A stretch of 33,428 nucleotides of DNA from Larix sibirica (GCA_004151065.3 NWUY0300062185.1:1-33428); one strand, 5' to 3'. Shown: positions 1-10,675, counted from the stretch's first letter. The notes: generated from the sequence alone by a model not told the origin. Numbers and translations are program-made.

Positions 1-64
1 TATTTGATTCATCTTTTTGAATATCAATAGTATGCTTTTTTTCGCGGGAAAAAAAAGGGATGAA

Positions 65-319
65 CTAATGCCCAAAAATGGGTTTCGCATTACAAAAAGA
101 TCCATTGTTCAACTTAATCAGAAATATGATTACTGAGGTGAGCTGAACCTTCCCTTCAACCAGAAGAAGGCCTTTTTTTTTAGAGAGAGCATCGGTTGCC
201 TCGTTTAGTTCTCTGTAAACATAAGTAAAGATGATTTTGCTGAAGGTAGAAGCTGTAATTTCCAAGGTCCTCTCTATATTTTTCAAGCCAAGATTTTTAA
301 CCTGTGCTTCCTTGTTCAT
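65..319 (-). pseudogene. LINE RNase H C-terminal remnant
   Basis: An 84-codon open stretch whose middle resembles the end of the RNase H domain carried by many plant LINE retrotransposons. The visible signature is YRELNEATDALSKK, matching the family pattern in which an N and an A-D pair precede a Leu-Ser-Lys segment; the last RNase H carboxylate lies in this segment. The upstream RNase H motifs, the reverse transcriptase and the endonuclease are absent, so this is a fragment. The element's 3' end would point toward the left edge of the window, and no clear poly-A tract is resolved there. The region to its right is plain AT-rich DNA. It is a fossil, not a host gene. Confidence 0.6.
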
Positions 320-1990
320 GTTACTTGTAAGACATTATATGTTGTAAAAGTAAATCGTTATTATTATCTATATGATATGATAATATGACTTTGTGGACAT
401 TGTTATTGCTTTGTTTTCAAACTAAACATTAGCTTTTATTGTTATATAAAGTATGCTTGATGACTGGATGAATTTGAAAACATTGTTATCATTTTTTATG
501 TTTTTACAAGGTAGGATTGAGAATGATTTTGTGGGCAATTTTATATCATTTTAATAATGATGATAACTTAATAAGTATATTATAAATTAAAAAATTATGA
601 AATTAATAATTTAGAATTAAAGATTAATAATAGTCCCAAAAATCCTAAATTGTGAGGCTTTCAATATTTTAATACACATTTCAATTCTTGATAATAATAA
701 TAAATAATTTTTAGATGTCACATCAGAATTTAGAAGACCATGAGAAAGTTGCATGAGAAAACCAAATTCATCAATAACTTCGAACATAGTCTTAAGTTTC
801 ACAATACATATCTAGATCTTAAAAAGGATGGGTATCATGATATGAGCTTGTTTAGTGTGATTATTCTCATCCATGCAAATATTCCAAATATGTGAGAAAA
901 CTTCGAACATAGTATTAAGTTTCACAATACTTATCTAGATCTTAAAAAGGATGGATATCATGATATGAGCTTGTTTAGTGTGATTATTCTCATCCATGCA
1001 AATATTCCAAATATGTGAGAAAACAAGAGTCTTATGTTTTACCATAACATTGTAATCAAAGTGCTTTATTACTTATATGTGTTGCATAAGGATTGGTGGC
1101 TTGTACTAGATATAATCAGAATTCAAATATGTACATCTTTCATTTCAACATTTATTATGATGTAGTATTTTATATCAATGTTTTATAATTGACTAATTGT
1201 GTATGTACTACTAATTATCATAGTTTTAATTACAAAATAAAAGTAAAGTAACATTGATTTCACATGTTTACTTAGTGGATATATTTATGCATTAAAGTTA
1301 TCCCTAATTTGAATATTTCCAAATAATTAGTACAATAGTAAAATCATTTTTTTTATATTATGATATTTGGTATAAAGTTAATAACCCTTTATAATTATTG
1401 TAAATCTTTAAGGAAAAAATTATTTTGGAACTTTAAACTCTTTAATAAATCATTAAATCAATATAAATGTTATATTTTTTTATAAAATTAATATTAATGT
1501 CAATTTTTTCTCTTTTATATTTAATATACAAATTTGAAAATATTTCATGATTTAATAAAAGATTAAATCAAACAACTTAATTTAAAAAGTTAATCAAATA
1601 TAATTTAAAATTGTTTAAAATTGTTTATATGATTTATTATGGAAGACTTTATAACTATAGAATAATTATTTTATTAGATTTAATTATCATAATTTTGATT
1701 TTATTAGTATTAATTATAAATTTAATAAAATATTTAAGAATAAATTTTGAAATTTTGATTTAATAAAAAAAATAAAATAAATCAATTCTGATAATCTTTA
1801 AACATTATATGGCATTAAAAGAATGTTTTTTTGCAATCACAATCCAAATTAAATTAATCATATAAATTAAACATTATTTCACATCTCAAATATCAAAATT
1901 ATTAAAAAAAGACATGAATAGTGTTGATCATTAACATACACATTACATTTTATGAATTGAACAACATCAACATAATATGCCGATGATGAT
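320..1990. other. AT-rich gene-free stretch
   Basis: About 1.7 kb of very AT-rich DNA with frequent stops in all frames. I see no conserved protein motif and no RNA gene. The only structured part is the 123-bp tandem duplication listed separately. A 61-codon minus-strand frame at 617-802 has no motif I recognise and is probably chance. Confidence 0.6.
778..1023. repeat. Tandem duplication, 2 copies of 123 bp
   Basis: The segment 778-900, starting CTTCGAACATAG, is repeated immediately at 901-1023. I count only about three substitutions between the copies, so the duplication is young compared with the surrounding decayed DNA. No coding function is visible in either copy. Confidence 0.95.
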
Positions 1991-1999
1991 TGCTAATGT

Positions 2000-2345
2000 C
2001 TTCTTAGAACAACTTTGGTCCATTGGACCTTAAGAAAAATGGTAAGGAACTAATTTGTTTGCTTTGGGATTTAATATTTATGCTTGAAAATATTGGAGAA
2101 AATCTTTCATGAATCTCCATAGTTTTGATGTTGAGTTATAAGGTTAGGATACTGGTATTGTTACAAATATTTTGAAATTGGGATCTAATGTGGGTGTGCA
2201 TAGGACATTATAAGATAAAGTGGTTTTCATCATCAACCTTCTTAGTATCACAAAGATGACAAATTATTACATCCCATATATTTGAGGAATTGTCCAACAC
2301 CATATCCCACTATGGAACTTTGTCTTGTTTTAGCAATGTTGATTT
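2000..2345 (-). pseudogene. LINE C-terminal zinc-motif remnant
   Basis: Reading the minus strand from about 2270 leftward gives CHLCDTKK, then DDENHFIL, a stop, then CPMHTHIRSQFQ. This fits the C-x2-C ... E-x-HF ... C-P ... IR-x-x-F zinc-knuckle signature near the C terminus of many plant non-LTR retrotransposon polyproteins (zf-RVT-like). Two in-frame stops interrupt about 65 codons. The same module occurs near the end of the larger LINE at about 14.7-14.9 kb in this window, so the two may be related families. No reverse transcriptase is attached. Dead fragment. Confidence 0.5.
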
Positions 2346-2731
2346 TTTTTTATGCTAGTTATAATAACAAAAAGATACTTTTAATATTTTAAATTATGGT
2401 AATGACCTCTGTATAGTATCTTAATTTCTCTTATCCTCAATTTATTTGTCGCACCACAATTTCTCTTTTTATTTAGATGTGATTATATTTTTAATGGTAT
2501 CAATATTCTACAAAGTGACCTCTTCCTCTATTACCTAATGATTTAGCCATGACTTGGCATTTTTATGCCAACCCTTCTTAAATTGCAGGTGGCTTTGACT
2601 AGCATTTGAAGCAATCTTAGGAAGTGTAGTGTCTTTCATGTTAGTCATCTGGTGCTTGTGCATTAGGTACCTTGTCATAGCCATAGTCTCAATGGGGGAA
2701 AGACCAACATCTATGAGGAGGATGGGATAGG

Positions 2732-3130
2732 GTGTATTTTTTTACAAGATCAAGCACTTTGCCCTGTGGACCACTGACGATTATTGTGCCCAGGAAGGAC
2801 AATAGGTGGAGAATGTGCATCGACTATTGTGCATTGAACAAGATCATCATCATGAACCATTACCCATTGCCACATATTGATGACTTGTTAAATCAACTAC
2901 AACAAGCAAAGTACTTCACCAAGCTACACATGATACCACCAAGTCCGGATTCAAGAAAAAGACACTTGTAAGAGTGCTTTCGAAACACGACGATGTCTAT
3001 ATGAATGGCTAGTTATGCCTTTTGATTTATATAATGCACCAACCCCTTTAATGCATTTGATTAATGATGTACTTCATCCAATTTATTGATTCTTCTGTAA
3101 TTATATATCCAAGTGCCATATTAATCTTCA
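2732..3130 (+). pseudogene. Ty3/gypsy reverse transcriptase, broken
   Basis: The fingers/palm region is readable: VPRKDNRWRMCIDYCALNK, then HYPLPHIDDLLNQLQQAKYF, then FTKLH where the family has the first catalytic Asp (FTKLDL), so Asp is replaced by His. After a frameshift near 2970 the MPFDLYNAP block appears. At 3106-3117, where the family's YxDD catalytic box should lie, the frame reads Tyr-Pro-Ser-Ala, followed by ILIF. The catalytic acidic residues are therefore gone. This domain belongs to the gypsy remnant and is inactive by sequence. Confidence 0.8.
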
Positions 3131-3509
3131 TTACCACATAGTAAGAACGTGTTTCTCATTTGAAACGAGTAGTAGAGGAACTAAACAAACACCAGTTATT
3201 GGCAAATTTGAAGAAATGTAAGTTTGCTAAATAGTCCTTGGTTTAGCTTGGATATGTGATGGTGGAGGTGAATTGAAGATTGATCCAATGAGGATTAAGG
3301 CCATCAACCATTGTTCATGGCCCACACATATTAGTGTGACATAAGTGAGAAGCTTCATTGGGGAAACACAGTACTTAGAGAGATTATTTGCATATGTTTT
3401 TGCAATTGTTGTTACAGTTCATGCAATCACAATAAACTAGTGGAATTTTCACCAAAGAAAACAACAATAGAGGTCTTTCCAATGGTGGGGAGTAAAGATC
3501 AAGAAGGCA

Positions 3510-3827
3510 TTGATCTTGACAATCGCTGATTTGCAACAGTCATTTGAAATTGAGATTGATGCAAGTGGGTACGCCAGGTTCATTGTTCTTATGCGAGAAG
3601 GTAGACCCAACAATTATCACTTCGAATTGTTTCACAATGTTGTTTTGAAATATCCCTCATATGACCAAGAGCTCTATGTGTTAGTGAAAACTATGGAGAA
3701 TTTGAAGCATTACCTACTTAGCGAGGAGATTATGACCCATGCCAACCACCAACCTCTTCAGTATTTACAAACTCTAACCAGATTGCAACAGGTGAGGCAT
3801 TACAATTGGATCGGATTCCTACAATAA
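3510..3827 (+). pseudogene. Ty3/gypsy RNase H domain, degraded
   Basis: A 105-codon open frame with clear gypsy RNase H blocks: FEIEIDASGYA (first catalytic Asp present), YPSYDQELYVLV (catalytic Glu present) and HANHQPLQYLQ, where the family has His-Thr-Asp-His. The third acidic position is thus Asn. It ends with RHYNWIGFLQ followed by a stop, where the family normally continues into the integrase linker. The next frame carries the expected continuation (FHLMVKYKK), showing that only a stop interrupts it. Neighbouring RT and integrase pieces are on the same strand and in order. Confidence 0.8.
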
Positions 3828-3959
3828 TTCCACCTTATGGTTAAGTATAAGAAGGATGTGACTAAAAAGGTAGCAAATATGTTGTTCAGACCACCCAAGA
3901 AGAAGATCTCGACTATGGGCATGATAATGCAACTTTAACCATTCACCCATGAAATTTAC

Positions 3960-4790
3960 GAAGAAGAGTACATGAATGAGGCTAATTTTGGAGTTGTATA
4001 TCAATAGTGAAATAATACAACATCTAAGCTTGGATAAAATGAATACCATCTTTAAGATAGATTGTTGTATAAGTTGGGAAAGCTTTACATCCCACGTAAT
4101 GGAAGGATTTTGTTCATGCAAGAAGTTCATACTTCTAGAGTTGTTGGACACTTTGGCATTAGTTAAACCATGGAAAATTTATAGAGGTGTGTCTGTTAGC
4201 CAAAGATGTAGGAGTAAGTTCCTAAGTTCATACAAAATTATGTGATGTGTAGTACTGACAAACCTATCAATAGGAAGCTTGGAGTTTATAAGCCTTTGTC
4301 AATCCTGAACAAACCATGGGAAATTATCTCTAGAAACTTCATTAGAAGAGTACTAATGGTGAGATAAGGGCATGAATTTATTTGTAGTCATGGACATATT
4401 CAATAAAATGTGTGTGTTTATTCCATGCAAGAAGCCCATTAAAGATCACGAAGTAGTTGAATTATTATTTGGAAATGTAAGGGTATGTTTTTGGACTACC
4501 TGCATTTTGTATGTTATTGATACTCCATGTTTTTGGGCACCTTTTGGACAACATTGGGGGGGGGGATGGACAAGAAATTGAAGCACTCTCTAACTTTCCA
4601 TCCCCATACAGATTGTATACAAACAAAAGTGGTGAACAAAATTGTGGTGCTACTATTGAGAAGCCACAATTGGAAGCACATGAATACTAGGGATGAGCGA
4701 TTGGTTTATATACAACACGCTTGTAGCTGCGCAATGCATTATTCCACAAAAAAAACCCTTTGGAGCTTGTTTTGATTATCTTCCACCAAC
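3960..4790 (+). pseudogene. Ty3/gypsy integrase, broken
   Basis: Pieces of an integrase are spread over several frames. The N-terminal zinc-binding module is seen as EVHTSRVVGHFGI (His-His half) and YVMCSTDKP (Cys half damaged). The core follows at 4372-4581: LFVVMDIFNKMCVF retains the first catalytic Asp. The second block is scrambled, and in HPHTD...TKVVNK at about 4600-4650 the final catalytic Glu is replaced by Lys. A run of G at about 4556-4564 sits at a frame change. The core ends with VQHA-like and STKKTLWSLF-like blocks around 4710-4775. It is inactive by sequence. Confidence 0.75.
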
Positions 4791-5745
4791 ATATTTTGAT
4801 GTCGCTTATGGGAAACAATATGAAAAGGCCCCATAGATGCACGAGGAGGCAAGAAAGAAAAAGCATATTCATTGACATAGTTAAATAGATTCATCAACAG
4901 GTGAAAAGCGATTGGAAGGAAGTCAAGCATAGTATATGCTTTGCCATTACTCACACTAGACAAATCGCTTCAAGTTAGAGACAAAGTTTGGCTATATCTC
5001 AATAAGGAGAGATTACATGGAGCATACAAGAAGATGAAGCTACTAAGCTATGAACCTTTTGACATTGTTGAATAAGTTATCAACAATGCCTTTCCACTGA
5101 GCCTATCAACATATTTGTGATTGCTTTTGGTAGTGAATTTGGAAAATATTTTCCTCTTCGAACCATCTATGTTGGACAAGGAGGAGGAAGGCTACATGCT
5201 TCTATTGGTGGAGATTTCACATGGAGTACTCTTGAATTGGAGGAGGATTCGGATTTACAAACAAAGGTTGATATTACATATAAGGTGCAACAAGAAACAT
5301 GATAGATTCGACTAAAAGGACAATTATCATAGAAGGAAAAATGGTATTAGAAGGACAATGTCAATTATTTTTTCCATCACCTTCTTCATCGAAGGATTTT
5401 GGATACAAAAGCCTACCGATTAGGGAGGTGTAATCTAAAAAGGATCATGGAAATGGAATGGCAAGGCAAGTAATTGTGCTTAATTGAGTTATTGATTACC
5501 CCATGTTTAAAAGGGTGATATCAAGTGTTAAAAGACCAAATCACATCCATTTGGTTCAAGGTACTGGTGGAGAGTGCATTCTAGTCACACAAGTTGAAGC
5601 GGTCAACAATCACAACTTTGAAGGGAATGATACCGCATTGAACTAAATGAGGTAAATTCCATTGTTGTAATTGAATGAACTCACAACAATTTAGGGGAAG
5701 GATATCACAACTCTTGGAATGGGAGAACGATCACGCCCATGGAGA

Positions 5746-5750
5746 TAAGG
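5746..5750. repeat. Left target-site duplication TAAGG
   Basis: TAAGG immediately precedes the LTR start TGTCAT. The same five bases follow the LTR end at 6928-6932. Confidence 0.8.
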
Positions 5751-6927
5751 TGTCATAGGTATATACCAAACTAGCCCATAAGCCTAAGCTTCGTTCCCTC
5801 TAGTGGGTCGTGCGACACTGCCTGGAACTCCCCAGTCGGTGGCGAGTCAACCCGGGTTAGGAGACTGGAAGACTACACCTGCTTTCTTGCGAAACACTCA
5901 ACACTTTACTCTTGTGCAATTATCTTACTTAGCCAATTATTCAGTTATTATGTTAACCATCCAACACTTAACTGAATTATACACTTAGCCACAATACAGA
6001 AAAAGAGACACAAGAGATATGAAGGCGACATCCCAAGTCGGGCGTGCCTAAAACCTTTTTATAATACAAGACATATTGCATCAAGATGGGGGCATCCGCA
6101 AACAAACCACCCCAAGAGAGTGCCCACTGGTGTGCTCTCGAGAAGCCCCAAGAATTAGCTTACTACACTTTCTTACTTGCCAAGTTTCCCCCTGATGCTA
6201 CCACATGGACGCCACTTGAGGCTCTCGTCTCTACACCTGAAGTCACACCAGTCTGCCCTTTGTCTAGCACCGTGCCCAAGTCTTAGTCTGATTCTAGCGT
6301 CGTGTGCCCTTGCCCGAGTTCATACTTTTCCTTCCAAGATCCATGCTTGAATGCTTCTTGTACTCTCCCACCGTGCCTTATATAGGAGTGCACGCTTGAG
6401 TTGTGGGTGCAACCCAAGATGTGGTCTCCCACTCGATTGCAAGCCAATGCCCTCCTCAATGCCCATGGTGTCCACTTTGTTTTGTCTGTGGGTCCACCTA
6501 CTAGTGTCGCCCACATGCGCTTGTGCCTTCACACCTTGGTCGTTCAACATCATTTTGGGTGCTAGCCCACTTCCTTGTCGGACCGACGCGCTCTACCTAT
6601 GTATGCCCACATTTTGGTTCCCTCTTGTCACACTTGGCGTGCTCCTCCACCGAGCTCCTAAGTAGTGATGTTGATGTGCCCACTTTATTGAAGCCCACAA
6701 TGCCTTCTGTTGGGTTTGCTTGCCTGCCCAGGCGCTCGGGCGTGGTGCCACCTGATGTGGCCACCCACCCCATGCCAACTTCTTGCATACCAACCGAATG
6801 GTCTTCGGGCTCCCAAGCCGAGTCGCCTTTCCAAGTGTGCCCGTCTCGGAGTCTTGGGCCAAGTCCCCATGCCAAGCTTGCCCACATGTGGAGAATGGCT
6901 GGGGTGCCTCTCACCAAGGCCATGACA
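5751..6927 (+). mobile_element. Solo LTR with 5-bp target duplication
   Basis: A 1177-bp block clearly richer in G+C than its surroundings. It starts TGTCAT and ends ATGACA, a perfect 6-bp terminal inverted repeat with the canonical TG...CA ends of an LTR. It is flanked on both sides by TAAGG (5746-5750 and 6928-6932), the 5-bp target-site duplication expected from retroviral-type integration. A TATA-like TTATATAG at 6379-6386 suggests a + orientation promoter. No primer-binding site, gag or pol is attached, so it is a solo LTR formed by LTR-LTR recombination. Several open frames inside (for example 6523-6930) have no recognisable domain; I treat them as by-products of GC-rich DNA. Confidence 0.82.
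6379..6386 (+). promoter_or_regulatory. TATA-like box in the solo LTR
   Basis: TTATATAG lies roughly in the middle of the LTR, where an LTR U3 promoter could sit, followed about 20 bp on by GC-richer sequence. Activity is not testable from sequence alone. Confidence 0.4.
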
Positions 6928-6932
6928 TAAGG
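6928..6932. repeat. Right target-site duplication TAAGG
   Basis: TAAGG immediately follows the LTR end ATGACA and matches 5746-5750. Confidence 0.8.
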
Positions 6933-7344
6933 GTTAGTCTCACCTACTAGAGAGAGGTAAGTCACGTCCCTTGGAACAAAGGCAGGACATAACCACTTGG
7001 ATTGAAGGCAATGGCATCAACATAGGTGAATGTGGTCACAACCACTTAGACAAAGGGATGTCACATTCTTAAGACAAATTGTAACAATGGGGCTAAAGGG
7101 AAATCGTGCTCATTAGTTCAAAGGTCTTTTGCGTGGTTGGACTCAAAGGATTCTTGCATGGATTAATAAGAAGGCCCAAACCAACTTGAATGAGGTAACT
7201 CACACCCATTAAAGTGAAGGATATTTGCTCAAGCTCGCACCATTGTAAGTGAATGAGGTCACTATCATTTTGATTAAGGATGTATTGTGTTGGTTGGAAC
7301 AAAGGCAACACATATTTCACTTGAAGGAATGTGAAAGTAGCGAG

Positions 7345-8095
7345 TTCTATCTCTTTTAGCCAAAATGATGTGGTTTGACCAAACGAACCATCACTCATAC
7401 AGCTTGTTGATGCAATTGAATGCTATAACTTTGTGATAAATGATGCAATATGATGGGAAGACAAACAACCGCTGGTATGGGTGAATGAAGTAGTTGGAAT
7501 TTGGAATGCCAAATGAATGGGCATACAAGGAGTCTCAAATGGAATTAAACAATCATTACCCAACTTATAAACTGCCCTTCAATAACAAGAAAAATGGGTT
7601 CATAGAGAAGGGAATGATTGACATATTCATAATTGGAGAGTTCTTAGTGAATCTTGAATAATGTTTCGAATGGATCTTTGGAGACAATGCCAATAACTGG
7701 AGATAAAGAATGAAGCTAGCTTGAGCGTGATAACCTATTCTCATTTTGGATGAATATTGGAAGTTGAGGCAAAGGAAGGTAATGTTATAGTTGTTCGAAG
7801 TCTTGTGCATAATATTCTTTACTCGTTAGGGCTTTTTTTATATGTATTCTCTTTCATTACAAGAATCAATAAAGCACAACTAAGGCCCTTCACTTGTTGG
7901 AGTTTTTTTTAAAGTGGGTTTCTCCAGGGTAAATCTTCATGTCAAATCGTTCATGGTTGAATGTGTTTTTTTTTGTTACTTCTTTTATGCAATTAGATAG
8001 ACTAAGCACATTTGCCAATTTTTATTAAACAATAATAAATCTAGTGGAAAATCTGTTGCAATGGGTTGTTTAATGGGAAACTTGCTACAATTTAC
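7345..8095. other. Stretch without a recognised gene
   Basis: About 750 bp following the tandem array. Open frames on both strands (such as 7565-7810 minus) show no motif I recognise. A T-rich segment near 7900 followed by GTGGGTTTCTCCAGGGTAAA resembles the 'CTCCA-GTAAA' block seen in some plant Ty1/copia LTRs, but without partner features it is only a hint. Confidence 0.35.
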
Positions 8096-8151
8096 AGATA
8101 CATACGAGATTTATCGATTTCACAATCCTTTGTTGACATGGGAATGGAAGG

Positions 8152-8180
8152 TCTAGATGTTTGAACATCTAGTGAGCATA
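8152..8180. repeat. Duplicated motif with a perfect 8-bp palindrome
   Basis: CTAGATGT-TTGA-ACATCTAG at 8153-8172 is a perfect 8-bp inverted repeat with a 4-base loop. The surrounding 29 bp recur at 8334-8362 with two changes that damage the palindrome. Both copies fall in the gypsy linker fragment. Confidence 0.8.
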
Positions 8181-8181
8181 N
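8181..8181. other. Undetermined base (N)
   Basis: The only N in the window. It sits directly after one copy of a duplicated 29-bp motif (8152-8180, partner 8334-8362), which may have complicated base calling or assembly. Confidence 0.95.
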
Positions 8182-8645
8182 GATAAATCTTTGTGTCTAT
8201 TGTTGAATGTATTTCTTTTAGTGATCCTTATGCATGCAATTATTATGATGTGATATGATAAATTGAATGAAAGTCTAACATAATTGCTCTTAAGTAAAAT
8301 TCTAACTTGTTGGAGATCCACTAGAATAGAGGGTATAGATGCTTGAACATCTAGTGAGCATAATTGTGCAATTACACCTTGATGTCCCTTTTTTAGCAAT
8401 TTTGTCATGTTGTTAGAGCTTATCACTTTAGAGGGTTTCCCTGAGATGCCTCTGAGTTCAATTTCCTTGCCTTTATTGGAATGTCCAATAAATGCTCTCC
8501 CATAGTGAGCCTAATATTATGGCACTTCCTTGAACAATTCATTATACCTCCATCTACAATCATTACTTGAAACTCTGGTGTTGGATAAAACAATTCATAA
8601 GTTTGGCTAATTGCAATTACACGATTGGTGGACAAGATTTCTTAT

Positions 8646-9785
8646 GGCATGTTGATGTTTCAATTGTGAATGTGTATGTCAATTGACAACATAACTATTT
8701 TTCTGCATATTCATAGCTATTTTGTAACTCCGAACCCTCTCCTAGGTTTGTGGATGTCTTCCACACTATACATCTCAAGCTTCTAGGTGTGGAGAAAACA
8801 AGGCTCCTTTTATTCTACACTTGGGCCTTAAGCATTTTCTCAAAGCATAGTTTCCTTGTGAAATACCCAAGCAAAACATTCTTACTTTAGACTTGTACAT
8901 GTAGTGTTAAATTCATCAACATTAATGAAATTTGGGGTTCTCTTAAGCTCATCATCTAATTATATACATTTATGACATAGTTGTACGTTTGTTTTAGCGC
9001 CATTATACTCCTTGCAACCTATAGTATTCATTACCATAGCAAAAGGGGTGTAGGCGATAAAAGCAAGTTGCAAGCTAGGCTTCTAGAAGGGTTATTAGGA
9101 ATAAAGTTTGTATGAATCTAATTCAAGAAACATACCTTAACATTTATATGCTTTCTTACTCTCTCATTTGCTCAAGGATTTAGTTTCAAATATTTTAATT
9201 TTTTTTTAATATTACTAAAAAATCCTTGGTTCACTAGTAAGGCCAATGGAATATCAGGGTTTTAATCTTGTCACACCATACCCCACTCAAATGGCATGTC
9301 TAAAGAAAGGAAGAGAATTGGTAAGCCCCTTGATTTGTGTGCAATTCTCAAATGATTTGGGTGGAATAGTTATCCTTTAAACCTCAAACCCAATACCCGC
9401 ACTAAAAGAGATGTTTGTTTGTTTTGGAAAACAACACCCCTTACTTTTTTATTGAAGCTAGGGCCTTATTTCCCTCAAAATCCCCCTATCCCATTACTAG
9501 AATTTATTCACATCTATCGAGATTAGGTTTTGAGATACAAAGTTAATGGATTATCACTCTTGGGACATGTCACTTTGAGGATTTCTAGTTTTACATACTA
9601 AAGACACCCTCCCTTGAGAATCAAACTTGAGTCAAGGACGAAAAAATTGTTTCTTATGCATTGCAACTTCCAATTCAATATCCAATCGTCTCTATTATAA
9701 AGGCTCTCTTTCCTCCTTATATATCCCACATTTATTAGTAGAGAAAATGTAGAAATCCACATGTCACAAAACTTATATCAACAAA
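8646..9785. other. Stretch without a recognised gene
   Basis: About 1.1 kb of moderately AT-rich DNA with no long open frame, no conserved motif and no RNA gene that I can identify. The left part may be further decayed gypsy sequence. Confidence 0.5.
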
Positions 9786-9789
9786 GGTG

Positions 9790-10556
9790 CACCTATAGTG
9801 GAGTTGAGCGGTAATATCTCGAATGACGAGGAGGTAAGTTCCGCACTCTCTTCACTTAAGTTCAAATTCCCAATGGTGGGTTTTTTTGATGGTGCGGCTA
9901 ACAGGGGCTTATCTGGTGTTGGAGGGCTGCTTCAAATAAAATACAAACATCAAATCAAACTCTGGATGAGGGCCTAATTGGGAACAAATACTCAGGCATA
10001 ATTGATTGCCCTGTGGGGGTTGATGTGGTTTGCGAAGCTCAGAGGCTTTCTGTCAATACATATTTTTGGGGATTCGAAAAGCATCGTGGATTGGAGCAGT
10101 GGCCGTGCCCTTTTGCAAAATCTCAAGCTGGAAGACTAGATGTCAAGTACTATGGATTTGAAATGTTATTTTGCTCAAGTATCCATCCATCACATTGGTA
10201 GATCTTTAAATATGGAAGCCGACATCCTTTCAAAGCGGGAGTTGGGCATTATGGATGGGTGATGTTTTATGAGGAATTTTATGAGGGTGACCTCATTGAT
10301 TCTGGCACATATCATGTGTTTTAACCTGTTCAGGGCCGCAAGTTTTTATTCTGTCTATGAATCTTAATACTAGTTTTGGTGCTTTGTAGCTAGAGGTTAG
10401 CTATTATTCTGGTACTTTTGTAACTCATAACTGTGGGTGATTAGCTCTCAGGTTTTTCTAGTTATGTTGATGAAGGAAAGTTTGTATATAATGTCCTTTG
10501 GATATAACTTTAATTTCATAATAACAAGTTACTTTCATTTTTGAATGAAAAAAAAT
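9790..10556 (+). mobile_element. 5'-truncated LINE 3' end (RNase H plus A-rich tail)
   Basis: The 3' part of a plant LINE: an RNase H-like reading frame (about 9861-10262), about 285 bp of 3' untranslated sequence and an A-rich tail, AAAAAAAA at 10548-10555. The reverse transcriptase and endonuclease are missing, as expected from 5' truncation during target-primed reverse transcription. The exact left end is uncertain and I could not find a convincing target duplication. It lies just upstream of the putative BTF3 promoter. Confidence 0.65.
9861..10262 (+). pseudogene. LINE-type RNase H domain, pseudogene
   Basis: In one frame the sequence reads FFDGAANRG (first catalytic Asp at 9888-9890), LSGVGGLLQ, LGTNTQA-stop-LIALWGL (a stop codon where the family has the catalytic Glu), IHIFGDSKSIVDW (next catalytic Asp) and SIHHIGRSLNMEADILSKRE (terminal A-D). 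This is the full order of RNase HI motifs found in plant LINEs. Three in-frame stops precede the terminal TGA at 10260-10262. Those stops, including the loss of the Glu codon, make it non-functional. Length of about 125 codons is normal for the domain. Confidence 0.75.
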
Positions 10557-10666
10557 AAATTATTTCCAATGTGACATGAATAGTTGTGCATGGAGACATC
10601 TCCACCCTTGATAAAAAGATACATGTATTATTAAAATTGATGGTTTTTTTTAATGTGCCACACCCC

Positions 10667-10675
10667 TATAAAAAA
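10667..10675 (+). promoter_or_regulatory. Candidate TATA box of the BTF3 gene
   Basis: TATAAAAAA follows CACCCC and lies about 30 bp upstream of a CCAAT/CAATCAAT-rich stretch and a plausible leader exon. This is a positional inference: the coding exons start almost 10 kb downstream and the link is not proven by sequence. Confidence 0.35.

Larger units (their letters stand above)
2700..5460 (+). mobile_element. Ty3/gypsy pol remnant
   Basis: A decayed LTR-retrotransposon pol region in the order reverse transcriptase, RNase H, integrase, which is the Ty3/gypsy order. RT: a frame at 2732-2971 reads WRMCIDYCALNKI and YPLPHIDDLL, classic gypsy RT blocks; a frame nearby continues with YEWLVMPFDLYNAPT. 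RNase H follows at 3510-3827 and integrase from about 3960 to 4790. The C-terminal segment at about 5040-5330 (FDIVE, NLENIFLFEPSMLD) resembles the post-integrase tail. Frameshifts and stops break every domain and catalytic residues are lost, so the element cannot be autonomous. I cannot see matching LTRs, gag or a primer-binding site. Confidence 0.88.
5585..7340. repeat. Degenerate short tandem array, interrupted by an LTR
   Basis: Between about 5585 and 5750, and again between about 6928 and 7340, the sequence is made of loosely repeated units of roughly 22-30 bp. Each begins CACAA(C/A) and continues with a TTGAA...AAGG...ATG core, for example near 5624, 5683, 5707, 7033 and 7195. Units are strongly diverged. 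Similar minisatellite-like stretches are known between pol and the 3' LTR of some plant gypsy elements, and this array follows the gypsy pol here, so it may be that element's 3' untranslated part. The solo LTR 5751-6927 splits the array. Confidence 0.5.
8096..8645 (-). pseudogene. Ty3/gypsy protease and linker remnant
   Basis: Reading leftward on the minus strand, the frame at 8423-8635 gives FYPTPEFQVMIVDGG and CSRKCHNIRLTMGEHLLDI, resembling the aspartic protease region just upstream of RT in plant Ty3/gypsy polyproteins. It continues, after a deletion, into KEIELRGISGKPSKVISSN and MTKLLKKGHQGVIAQLCSLD, the protease-RT linker. The linker motif CSLDVQ...PSI occurs at about 8323-8366 and again at about 8135-8180. 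The protease is shortened, its active-site D-S/T-G is not visible and RT is missing. One undetermined base lies at 8181. Orientation is opposite to the gypsy pol at 2.7-5.5 kb, so it is a different insertion. Confidence 0.65.

Noticed and set aside
6523-6930. 135-codon open frame in the solo LTR, with several overlapping frames on both strands
   Set aside because: The region is GC-rich, so stops are rare in all frames. No domain or consistent codon pattern is visible and the frame ends at the LTR boundary.
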